DNA of 20,564 nt from Gracilariopsis chorda. Its lineage: Eukaryota > Rhodophyta > Florideophyceae > Gracilariales > Gracilariaceae. The stretch spans positions 1 through 20,564 of the forward strand of contig NBIV01000965.1 of NCBI GenBank assembly GCA_003194525.1, in the 5' to 3' direction. The notes beneath the pieces are model-generated. The model worked only from the letters and a program-made list of their open reading frames with translations. It did no database searches and had not been told where the DNA came from. Position numbers and translations under genes: made by a program. Positions 1 through 7,940 of the stretch are shown here, piece by piece (position 1 is the stretch's first letter; each line of letters begins with the position of its first letter).

Positions 1-735
1 TGGGCCACCGTGAGAGCGGTTATCCTCCGAAGAGGGACAGTCCGTACCAGCTTAGAAAAGCGGTCGGTAATGACAAGTAGAAACTTGTTTCCACGTTTCG
101 TGGTGAGTAATGGTCCGAGAATATCGATCGCGATAAACTCGAGCGGCGCCCTTGCGGGGAATAGTTTCATCTTCTTCGCATTTTGCGGAGTTGACGCGAT
201 TCTTCGCGCATTCGCTACAAAACCGCACAGTTGCGTAGCAATCCACCGCCATTGCGGGCCAATAGAAATCCCTTCGCAGGGTTAGGTAGAGTTTCCTCCC
301 ACCTGGGTGACCTCCAATGGGGGCGTAGTGTGATAGATGTAACACCCGCGATTGCAGGGAATGTGGTACCACAATCTGTGGGCGGGCTTCGACCTTTTAC
401 GAGGTAGCCTTTGTCGTTTACCCCGAAAGGGAGATCTTCACCACCGTTGATACGGGCACGAATTCTCGTACAGAATGGGTCGCCGAATTGTTCTCGGATC
501 ATTTCTCCGGTGATACCGGTACAAAGTTTCCGGTAACGGGTTCTCAGATTTATCTCGCGATGCGAGTAGTTCGTCAAAATCAGCATCCTCGTCCCAGGTT
601 TCTGGCCTAGCCTCGACGGCATGTTCCGGATCATCCGGGTCTATAGCCATGAAGCATGGGACTTCATCATCCTCCGTTGGGAGTGCTTCCCCACTTGTGG
701 GTAACCCGCGATAAAAGCGTCGGCCTGAGTGTTTC
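1..735 (-). pseudogene. Integrase (Pol C-terminal part), frameshifted and cut by window edge
   Basis: Integrase inserts the cDNA copy into host DNA. The minus frame at about 372-215 carries the N-terminal HHCC zinc-binding domain: two His in HYAPIGGH, then FYWPAMAVDCYATVRFC and a C-x2-C (CSEC) followed by AKNR. Downstream the reading moves to another frame and enters the RNase-H-fold catalytic core, where the first catalytic Asp lies in IDILGPLLTT (about 150-120). The core continues off position 1, so the second Asp and the Glu are outside. Upstream, about 735-440, an acidic linker (DPDDPEHAVE, WDEDADFDE) joins it to RNase H. At least two frame changes occur here (near 440-480 and near 215). 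The family assignment is firm and the present copy is broken. Confidence 0.88.
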
Positions 736-1230
736 TGCGCACCCTTTTTGTAAATGACTTGAAAGTCATATTCCGCGAGGCGGAGTCTCCAGCGCATGAG
801 GCGTCCCGACGGGTCGGAGATATTCATCAACCACCTCAATGAGGAATGATCCGTGTACAAGGTGAAGTGAATTCCCATAAGGTAGGGGCGCAGAGTGGTC
901 ATCGCCCATACGACGGCGAGGCACTCTTTCTCCGATACGGAGTAAGTTCCGCTCATGAACATTGAGCGAACGTGACCAATAACCAATTGGATGTCGTTCC
1001 CCCTCGGGGGTGGTTTGAAAAAGAGCACACCCGACTTGGTAGTCGCTCGAGTCCGTATCTACGGAGTATGGCAACCCAAGTTTTGGGAGATGTAGGATTG
1101 GTGCTGATGTGACAGCCTCCTTTAAGGAGTTAAAAGCTTCCGATTGCTCGGGCGTAAATGTTCCCAGTTTTGGGGGGTTCCCCTTTCGCAACAACGCGTT
1201 CAGGGCGCTGCAGTATCCGAAAAGTTCGGG
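736..1230 (-). pseudogene. Ty3/gypsy RT connection and RNase H domain, frameshifted
   Basis: This is the tail of reverse transcriptase plus RNase H, which removes the RNA strand of the RNA-DNA hybrid in the particle. The stretch around 1190-1090 has the usual connection text (TFTPEQSEAFNSLKEAVTSA). RNase H starts near 1075 with DTDSSDYQVGCALFQ, whose first Asp is the usual catalytic one. It continues with SEKECLAVVWAM (catalytic Glu) and LYTDHSSLRWLM (catalytic Asp), and ends near FQVIYKKG. All three acidic residues are present. An extra T in the run near 945 shifts the frame just before the SEKE motif, and a lost base near 1204 separates this segment from the RT palm and thumb. Further small indels lie near 715-735. 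Confidence 0.9.
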
Positions 1231-2360
1231 ATAAACCGTCGATAGACGTTGACCAGCCCCAGAAAGGAGCGCAGTTCCGTTTGAGTACGGGGTTCTTTCG
1301 CCTCAAAGAGGGATTTGACTCGAGCTTTCTCGATCGCTAACCGTCCAGGACGGATAATGTGACCCAGATACTTCACAGTATCTGTGAAAAACTCGCATTT
1401 CCTCAACTTGAGGGTAATTCCCGCATCGCGGAGTACGGTCAGCACGTCTCGGACGTGAGTGAGATGGTCGTCCAACGAGTTGGAGAAGATGATAATATCA
1501 TCAAGGTAGACCAGACAACTCCGCCACTTAAAGCGGTTGAGTAGAATATCTACTGCACGCTGAAAAGGTGGCGGGGGCGTTGGTTAACCCAAATGGCAAC
1601 CGCTTGAAGCGGTACGTTCCTGCATGGCAGGTGAATGCGGTTTTGTCGCGATCCTCCTGTCTGACAGGTACTTGCCAATATCCCCAATTGGCATCAAGGG
1701 CCGTGAACACGGTGGCGTCTCCAAGGGAGTCAATGCACTCGTCCATACGAGGGATGGGGTACGTGTCCCTAACAGTCACGGCATTGAGCCGGCGGTAGTC
1801 GACACAGAACCTCCAGGTTCCGTCAGCCTTTAAAGCCAGTACAACTGGGGATGCCCAGGGCGATTGAGCGGGCTCAATCACACCTGCGCGGAGCATCTTG
1901 TCCACCTGGGACTGCTCCTCTTCCCGAGCTTTCGGACCTGCCCTGTAAGGGGGTTGTGCAACCGGTCGCGCACCGGGGATTAAATCGATCCGGTGTTCCG
2001 TTGCATCAATCTCGCCAAGCGAGCCATCCCACATTGTGGTGAATTCCCGTAACATAGTACGGAGTTTGTCGCGGTGCGACTCTGGCACGTGGCTGAAGTC
2101 CAGCGCTTCAAGTGCTTTTTCCGGATCAATCCGGTCATTGCTCGATGGAGCATTGTCCTGTGGAACAGGTGTGGTTCGCAATTCCGAGTTACTCGGTATG
2201 TTCGACGCTGAAGTAGCGGTTTCCTCCCCCTCCTTAGACTTGACGTCTTCGGACGGCGGGGTGAACTCCTCAGAAGAGGTGGTAACTCCGAGTACATCGG
2301 CGGCTGTCATCTTCGTTGGCAGCATTCCCATAGGATGGGGGGTTACACTCCCAATTACTT
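1231..2360 (-). pseudogene. Ty3/gypsy reverse transcriptase, one-base frameshift inside the palm
   Basis: Reverse transcriptase copies element RNA into DNA. The reading frame from 2331 starts with a low-complexity linker (about 110 residues), then RT: the finger region with GVIEPAQSPWASPVVLALK, FCVDYRRLN, motif A TALDANWGYWQVPV (first catalytic Asp), and motif B LPFGLTNAPATF. An extra base in the A run at 1563-1566 (plus strand) throws the frame off. The YLDD box (motif C, about 1510-1480) and LRKCEFF...YLGHII are in the next minus frame, which runs to 1200. The upstream end is also shifted near 2360-2400 relative to the protease frame. Substitutions inside the motifs are few, so this looks like a fairly recent loss, or possibly assembly indels. 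Confidence 0.93.
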
Positions 2361-3245
2361 GGTGTTTGACCAGATACTGGGGTGTTTGCCAAGGTTGGCA
2401 ACCAATATCCGGAAAGGAACATCCGGGGAAATGGAGACAATTCCATTAGCCAGCGCCAGCTGGGATTTCTCGTACAACGAGGCGAGGGGTGTATAACCCG
2501 AAGACCGTGTTGACGGGAATTTACCTGTACCCAGAACTTGGGACTCAGCCGGTATAGAAACCGAGGCAGCGACGCGGAGCTTGGTGGACTCGCGGGACGC
2601 GGGCGGTGGTTCCTGCGCAGCAGGGAGCGGAACTTGTTTCCGAGAGGACCGCTTTAGCGGGCGGCGAACAATCGGAACCGACGATCCGTCGTCAAGTTCT
2701 ACACGCCTGAGGCGGGGCCTGATTGCGTCGACAAATCTGTCGCAGTAATCACATCCCAGTATGACTGGTGCTGCCAGTGAACGGCAAACGATGAAGTCCA
2801 ACTTCACCACAGATGTACCAAGTCTCACGACGAGGTCCACTGTGCCCACCGTTTGTAACGGATTGTTGTTCGCATCCGAAATGTCGGGGACCGCGTCAGA
2901 GCGGATACGCGACCGCACAAGCGGGGGTAACAATGATTCCACGACAAAGTTGGGGCCTGCACCTGTACCCAGGACGGTGAGAAACCTCACCATAAACTGG
3001 GGGTCAAGGCCAAGGTCGGCATAGACCTTATAATTGCGCTTGGCCAAGACCAAGACTCTACCGGGAATCCGGGGATTTTTACTCCGTATCCACGGGCGAC
3101 GCAACACACCGAGGTGCGCAGAGTCCGCGTCAGCGGTGTCTTTCCTCGAGAGGACTTTCACCGGGGAGCGAGGCGAGGACGCCTCGGGCGCCAACAGCCT
3201 CGTTTTTGAGGACGCCTCTCCCAAAGGGGAGACTCCCTCAGTTAG
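2355..3245 (-). pseudogene. Retropepsin-type aspartic protease region, catalytic Asp lost
   Basis: Retroelement protease cleaves Gag and Pol. The open frame from 3224 has about 80 N-terminal residues with no clear domain, then FLTVLGTGAGPNFVVESLLP at residues 81-100, a flap-like middle, and ILGCDYCDRFVDAIRP (residues 155-170). The last matches the hydrophobic-hydrophobic-Gly signature near the end of retropepsins. The active site should read D-[TS]-G, but residue 86 is Gly (GGT on the minus strand, 2967-2969), giving G-T-G. One A-to-G change from GAT explains it. The enzyme cannot be an active aspartic protease in this copy. The frame ends in a stop at 2355-2357 just before the RT frame picks up, which looks like an indel. 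Confidence 0.82.
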
Positions 3246-3252
3246 TTTTCCG
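3205..3252 (-). promoter_or_regulatory. Possible Gag/Pol -1 frameshift zone at the Gag stop codon
   Basis: The Gag frame ends in TAA at 3244-3242. The protease frame is open upstream across this point in the -1 frame, so the two frames overlap. The bases just before the stop read GCGGAAAAC, which resembles but does not match the canonical X-XXY-YYZ slippery heptamer. Just downstream, CTCCC-CTTT-GGGAG could form a stem. This arrangement fits the -1 recoding used by many gypsy-type elements, but a plain mutation would look the same. Confidence 0.3.
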
Positions 3253-5415
3253 CCTTCGGCGGTGGGTTGGTTTCCTCGACAACGAGTGCTTCATCCCGTT
3301 GACGGGGGTTTCTATCCGCATAAGCGGGGGTTGCAACGGATGGTTGCGTGATCTCCCGAATCGGGGTGTATGAAGCTTGCCGCGCACGCGGGGTCTGTGG
3401 TAGGGCGTGAGAAAAGTCCGTTTTAGCACGGAGGTAGGAAGCCGTCGGGACGGAACGTTTCTCCTCTGGAGTGAGGGCCTCATAATTTGCCACCACCTTG
3501 GCCATATCCTTCAGTGAACAAATACACTGAGGAGAGGTATGGCCATGGGCATAGCACAGGTGGCAAATGAGAGCCAGCACCGCGACACGCGGATTATTAT
3601 TCCGAGTATCGGAGAAGCGAACCGCAGGGCGGGTGTCAGTCCATCCAGGCCGTTGATAACGGGATTGACCGTTTGAAAACGGGAGTCGTTGGGGTTGAAC
3701 CCGACTGTTACCACCGTATAGAACGGGATCTTCTGTTCCCGTATCATGGGTCATCTCCGTCGTTGACGGTAACTCACTGGTGGGTATCGACACACCATCC
3801 CCCTGCGCTAAATGCACGGTATCAAATCCCTGTCCAGGGTTCCCATCCGCGGTGAGCGGGAGAGAGGAAGCTTCGCTTTCCAGCAACAACGCCTTGGCGA
3901 TTTAGACCGATTGTTCGGAGTTCTTGCACGAAGTGCATCCCCTTCCGCTCGAGCGTGTTGGACCAGCTCGAGGTAGGTGATCCTTCGCTTGTCCTCCCGA
4001 TAACGGGTAACTAAACTCCGGATTGCCGGGTCAAGACCATCAATGAGCATGGTACTGCGCTCCCCAGCGGGGTATACGTTACCACATCTGTGGAAAGCCT
4101 TGTTAAGGCGCACCGAGTAATCGGTCTCGGTCTCTCCAGCACGCTGGCGTGTATCTCGCAAAGCGAGGATAGCCTGCTGAATAGCGGTGTTGGTGGCGTA
4201 GGAGCGCAGAAGATACTGCACAGCCTCCGGCCAGCAAGTAACTCCTCCCTCGGAGGCGCGAGAAGATCCTCGGACAGAGGTGTATTGGTCCTCGGCCACT
4301 CCCCGTAAGAAATACGGTAAAGCCAAATAGGCTTGTCCCTCATTCATACCGAGGATATCGGCCTCCGCTACAAAGCGGGATAGGAAATCCAGTACTAGGA
4401 CTGGGTCCTCTCCAGTAAAATACTGGTTGCGGAGCGAGAGCTGCATTCGCTTAATGCATTCTCGCACCTTTCCCGTACCACGGGGCGTACGTCCAAGTGA
4501 CGAATCTTCAAGCCGGTAGTACCGGTATGATAAAAGCTTCCGGTAATCCGGGTTTGTCGGTTTCAATTCCCGGAGACCGGGGTGTCTTCTCCCCTTCTGG
4601 CGGGTTCGGACCACACCTTCAGTGGCCGATGACCGCTTCGAGCGGGAGGAGTAGCCTCGCTTCTCGTCCTCCGAGTCGGAGTCCGAGGAGCTCGAGCTAA
4701 CCGAATGGTTTCGGGGTGAATCCGACGATGTCGAAGAATCGGAGTCCGAATATTTTCGGTGATGTTTCCGTCGGTGACGGCGTTTCTTCTTCCCAGCAAG
4801 CTGGTCGTTGTGCGATGCCTCGTTGACCGGATCACCCGGGGATGGTTTGTCCATGAGGACGAACTGCTCCAGCGTCTCCAGGCGGGCACCAATCCGATCA
4901 AATCGGGCTTCAACTCCTTCGATGAAGGCGGCGGGTTGTCCCAAACTCTCCAACACGGAGTTGACGTCAGACCGTAAAATACGGAGTTCCTCGGCGACCT
5001 CCTCTACGGGGGTTGCCGAGACCACCTCTTGGAGGGATTTTAGTTTCCCTACAAGGGTGTCATGGGCGGTCCACAGAGCGCGGACCTGGGATTCCAGGGA
5101 AGTCCCCTGGGGGGTGTTATCGCCCGTTCCACGGGGGCTTGAAGCCGCGACAGCGGGAGCAGGCCGGGGTGCCTGGGGCACTGCGGCAACAGCCGGAGTC
5201 GATGCTGCATTCCCCTGCGGGGGTGATAACGAGGGCAAAAGGAGGTTCCGGGGTTCCCGGTCGGGGGTATCATTCCGCGATGAAGCGGCGCCAGCACGGC
5301 TGGAACTTGTCCGTATAGGGATACGGGGTACGAACCGAACTTCGGAAGTGTCCACGTTGTCGCGGGAGCGACTACGCGTAACCACTGGCTCCGCGTCGGA
5401 GGGATTTCTCGACAT
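3242..5415 (-). pseudogene. Gag polyprotein with CCHC zinc knuckle, one internal frame change
   Basis: Gag forms the particle and binds element RNA. The frame opens at an ATG at 5415, 83 bp downstream of the primer binding site. Visible in order: a Ser/Pro/Ala-rich N terminus (1-110); a helical segment with heptad-like spacing (about 110-185); a very basic stretch KKKRRHRRKHHRK (209-221) followed by a Ser/Asp-rich tract; and a capsid-like retrotransposon Gag domain (about 320-500). Near 3895 the frame changes by -1. The next frame (to 3242) carries the zinc knuckle C-x2-C-x4-H-x4-C at about 3565-3524, the usual nucleocapsid element, and ends AEN-stop. The shift lies in the middle of Gag, so I read it as a mutation and not as recoding. 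About 500 residues before it are intact. Confidence 0.9.
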
Positions 5416-5499
5416 GAGAAAATACCGTTACGACGGGAAACGATCACGGAACTTCCGGTGAATGAAAACAAACCTCGTAAGAGGGAAAGCAAAAACCGA

Positions 5500-5517
5500 T
5501 TCTAGGTCGGGAGACCA
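5500..5517 (-). other. Primer binding site, complementary to a tRNA-Tyr-like 3' end
   Basis: The plus strand here reads TTCTAGGTCGGGAGACCA, which has the form of a tRNA 3' end: T-stem 3' half CTAGG, acceptor 3' half TCGGGAG, discriminator A, CCA. The tRNA-like match extends to CGA just upstream and then stops, close to position A58, where priming usually ends. A C1-G72 acceptor end is the hallmark of archaeal and eukaryotic tRNA-Tyr, and the yeast tRNA-Tyr end (CGGGAGACCA) agrees. The site is three bases (CTT, 5518-5520) from the LTR end. The 82-bp leader between it and the Gag ATG (5416-5499) shows no gene. Confidence 0.7.
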
Positions 5518-6068
5518 CTTTGTGGTGCAATGCCCCAAAGGGGAAAAACACCGAAAGACGTCCGGGATCTTCCTCTCACGAGGTGAACCCAGTTGGGTAG
5601 AGCCCTCCCAGAGGTGTCACGGCGAAGCCGGTTTGTAAGACCAGGGACACCTGTCGCGACTCGCGCAGGGAGGTGAAGGCGAAGAATCGGTATCCGCGTG
5701 AGCGGGGCGTGATCCTCAGTAGAGGTATGTTTCCACGTAAGTGGGGGTGTGTGAGCGGATGCGCACACGAGGGCCGCGGATAGCGGGAGGTGCTACCCTA
5801 AAAAGGGGAAAGAGGAAGGACGAGTGGGTCGCGAGAGCGACGAGTAGATACGGCAATGCCGGTGGACAGGACTCCCTATACAGGGCGAAACACCAATATG
5901 ATTGGAACAATTAGTACTCCCAATGATGGGTCTCCTTTAGATGTGCAAGGGGGGTGAACTTCCGTACACTACGGTGCTTCCCTCCAAGGAGGAGTTGAGA
6001 ACACGCGGAGGCGGTAAAGCTCAGAGCCAATTCCCCAGGTTGGGTCCCTTGTTGGGGAAGGTTTACTG

Positions 6069-6093
6069 GTGCGACGGCAGTGCGCCGTCGCAC
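6069..6093. repeat. Perfect 10-bp hairpin in the LTR
   Basis: GTGCGACGGC at 6069-6078 pairs perfectly with GCCGTCGCAC at 6084-6093 around the 5-nt loop AGTGC. It is the longest perfect stem I found in the window and is GC-rich, so it should fold in RNA or extrude in single-stranded DNA. In element orientation it lies downstream of the AT-rich block, that is in the presumed transcribed part of the LTR. No T run follows that would make it look like a terminator. Confidence 0.85.
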
Positions 6094-6119
6094 TAAGTAC
6101 TAGCTTCCCAGAAATGGGT

Positions 6120-6150
6120 GTGAAAATAATAAATAAAATTAACTAAAATA
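6120..6150 (-). promoter_or_regulatory. AT-rich block in the LTR, possible core promoter
   Basis: This is an A/T-only-like run (AATAATAAATAAAATTAACT and neighbours) inside an otherwise GC-rich LTR, about 175-205 bp from the LTR 5' end on the minus strand. On the minus strand it reads TTTATTTATTATTTT. The solo LTR keeps a shorter AATTAACTA block at 9368-9380 in the corresponding place, so it is one of the few conserved pieces. The position suits a TATA-like element at the end of U3, but no start site can be read from sequence. Confidence 0.35.
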
Positions 6151-6330
6151 CTCCACATTCCGTGGCAACATCCACTACTGTGGCCAACCGCCAATTGACC
6201 CAAAACCGTGTCCCACGTGTCCATACCCACCATTGTGGGCGTAGTTCATATACACACTACACAACCGATAATATCGGGAAAGCGTTCAAGTACCCAGAAT
6301 CCCTCCCTGAGGGCGTTGCACTTCATCAAG

Positions 6331-7935
6331 AACCGTTTGCATACCCTTCACTTTTCTTACTAGATGTTCCCCGCCAGCTTTCTGTAGGGCATCTGAGATT
6401 CCAGTATCTGATGGTAGGACATTGTCCCACCAACGGATATTGTCACTGAATCATTGTTGGAACGCAATCGATTGCTAGCGATTGCGACATATACTTCTAG
6501 TATCATAAATTCATTACTTTGTAGCCTTGTTCTGCATTCACCAATACAATGGTCAAGTCAAGGTCAATGGGGCATTTCGGCAGATCTACTCGCAATCGAA
6601 ATGCAGTACAGATCTCACTCTTCGCAAATCTATAATCACACGATTGCAATTCTTCAAATAACTACACCGCCAATAGCACTATACAACCACAAAAAAACAA
6701 AATGACTTCCAGAGTATATAAAACAGAGATGTTCTTTCCGTAACGTTTCGTTCTTCAAAGAGAAAGAATTCTCTGTAGCTGAACAAGTACGCCTTTTCTC
6801 AGCTCTGAACTTTGCGCAGTAGGTGATAGGCCTTACAAGATGTGTTATCATCCCAAAAACGAACGTTTATCTTCAAAATGATGATCTTTTCAAAAACAAG
6901 AAAAATCATCTTTTTCCTATGGTTCAAAAGAATGTAGCGTATAGATTCGGGTACCCTGTGGTCTTCTCAAAACTTCTCTATTTTTCTTGTTGTTTGCAGA
7001 AAGCATTTGGGCAGCGATGTACAAGATAAGCTTTCTGAAACTTCATACCAGATTTGTTCGTAAACGGCTTCGTTTCCTCTCTATGGAATGTGGAGGGAAG
7101 AAATGCAGTTTGATTTTGGATCCGGTAGCAGTTTTGTTGTGTACATATCGCCTGCGATAGCTTTGCTAAGAGGACCAGTCAATCAAAAGAGTGGCATAGA
7201 AGCAATGAGGCACAGCAAGACAAAATGAAGGAGGGATAGGGATGTTAGGTACTAAGAATGCTTAATGGTTCATTTGTTGAACGGAGGAGTTCGGTGAAAG
7301 GCACCTTCGGTTCAATAATAATGACTAATTGGAGTGATAAATTATTTTTGCAATCGGTAGCTACACGCATATATCATCCGAAACTTCTTTGAGCGTGCAC
7401 AGAGTCACGCATTGGCTGACAATGTTGGATTACGAGCCAAAATGAAACCCCTCCCTAGGTTCGCGGGTGTGATTCACCCTTACGTCACATTCTAAGTGAG
7501 TCCAAAACCACGTGACACATTGTAAACACCACTGTCGGCTTAGGCTACGCCAAAAAATGCCCAAAAGGTACTCAAAAATTAATCACTGACGTCAAAAGCA
7601 AATTGTACTAAACCAAATTATAGAAATAGATTATAATCCGCCAAGCAGCCAGTAAAACATTGTCTAGATAAGCTTAGCATATATTACAACGTAATAAACT
7701 TTTAATAAGAACTACGTAGACCGCGATCTACCCCCAGTAAAAAATCTATCCGTTGAATGAGAACCATGTAAATTAATTGATTGCAATACAGTGAAGGGTT
7801 CAGAAATGGGTTTTGAAATTGGTTCAAACTGTCAAAATAGTAGCACAGACTCATTATTTTGCCAGTTGGAACCGTACAATGCATTTTATAAGTAGAATAT
7901 CTCCAATCATTTAAATGGCCAACATGTAACAACCA
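6331..7935. other. AT-richer intergenic DNA, no recognisable gene
   Basis: About 1.6 kb right of the LTR holds only short, frequently interrupted frames on both strands and no protein motif I recognise. A TATATAAA-like string occurs near 6714-6721 but no open frame follows that would make it a convincing promoter. The first 100 bp or so still show a few hairpins. The only other structure I note is the inverted repeat at 6463-6486. Confidence 0.5.
6463..6486. repeat. 8-bp inverted repeat CGCAATCG/CGATTGCG
   Basis: CGCAATCG (6463-6470) and CGATTGCG (6479-6486) flank an 8-nt spacer. The same half-site reappears as CGCAATCG near 6590 and as CGATTGC near 6643, so the motif occurs four times in 190 bp. 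This could be a protein-binding dyad or an element end. Nothing else supports either reading. Confidence 0.5.
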
Positions 7936-7940
7936 AGGTG

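Larger units (their letters stand above)
1..6325 (-). mobile_element. Ty3/gypsy-type LTR retrotransposon, 5' part, degraded, cut by left window edge
   Basis: Read on the minus strand, the order is 5' LTR, primer binding site, Gag, protease, reverse transcriptase, RNase H, integrase. Integrase placed after RNase H is the Ty3/gypsy (Metaviridae-type) order, as opposed to Ty1/copia. The element continues past position 1, so the rest of the integrase core, any chromodomain, the polypurine tract and the 3' LTR are not visible. The pol part needs at least five frame changes, mostly single-base gains or losses, and the protease has lost its catalytic Asp, so this copy is not autonomous as it stands. 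The DNA is visibly GC-richer than its right flank and full of small hairpins. The 5 bp outside the LTR, TCAAG at 6326-6330, should recur beyond the unseen 3' LTR if the insertion is intact. Confidence 0.95.
91..6325. repeat. Dense array of short perfect hairpins across the retrotransposon
   Basis: Short inverted repeats recur throughout Gag, Pol and the LTR. Examples with loops of 4 nt or less: 91-103, 122-135, 507-519, 554-566, 626-638, 647-659, 690-701, 1372-1388 (7-bp stem, TTCACAG/CTGTGAA), 1401-1413, 1443-1457 (6-bp, CACGTC/GACGTG), 1472-1483, 1541-1553, 1600-1612, 1656-1668, 1701-1712, 1738-1751, 3250-3262, 3295-3306, 3442-3453, 3580-3592, 3601-3613, 3650-3662, 3669-3682 (6-bp), 3757-3769, 3925-3937, 5962-5974 and 5981-5992. 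Many further 4-bp examples lie between. Arms often begin CC and close with GG, but the stem sequences differ, so this is repeated structure and not a repeated sequence. Confidence 0.8.
5521..6325 (-). repeat. 5' long terminal repeat (805 bp)
   Basis: The ends were placed by comparison with the solo LTR at 8814-9583. Both begin TGTGGTGCAATGCCCC and both end GCGTTGCACTTCA on the plus strand, giving TG...CA termini. The inner end is next to the primer binding site, as expected. Internal matches include AATTAACTA blocks, a GAAGC-to-GGTGAAGGCGAAGAA stretch against its counterpart near 8915-8965, and CGGTATCC....GGGGCG. Between these the two copies are strongly diverged. On the minus strand the LTR starts at 6325 with TGAAGTGCAACGC. 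It is crowded with small hairpins, including the largest in the window at 6069-6093. Confidence 0.9.

Noticed and set aside
10..285. Plus-strand open frame across the integrase region
   Set aside because: It is antisense to recognisable integrase HHCC and core motifs. The same holds for other plus-strand frames up to 5461, including the 217-codon one at 4808-5461 opposite Gag.
3895..3915. Programmed frameshift inside Gag
   Set aside because: The shift lies before the zinc knuckle and has no good slippery heptamer, so an ordinary indel is the simpler reading.
91..6325. Hairpins read as a CRISPR array or a palindromic sequence repeat
   Set aside because: Stem sequences differ from one hairpin to the next, there are no constant repeats with unique spacers, and many lie inside a translated frame.
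6714..6721. TATA box near 6714
   Set aside because: No convincing gene starts downstream, and such strings are common in AT-rich DNA.
7460..7485. GGTTCGCGGGTGTGATTCACCC as a tRNA T-arm
   Set aside because: No matching anticodon or D-arm and no acceptor stem around it. No tRNA gene was found in the window.
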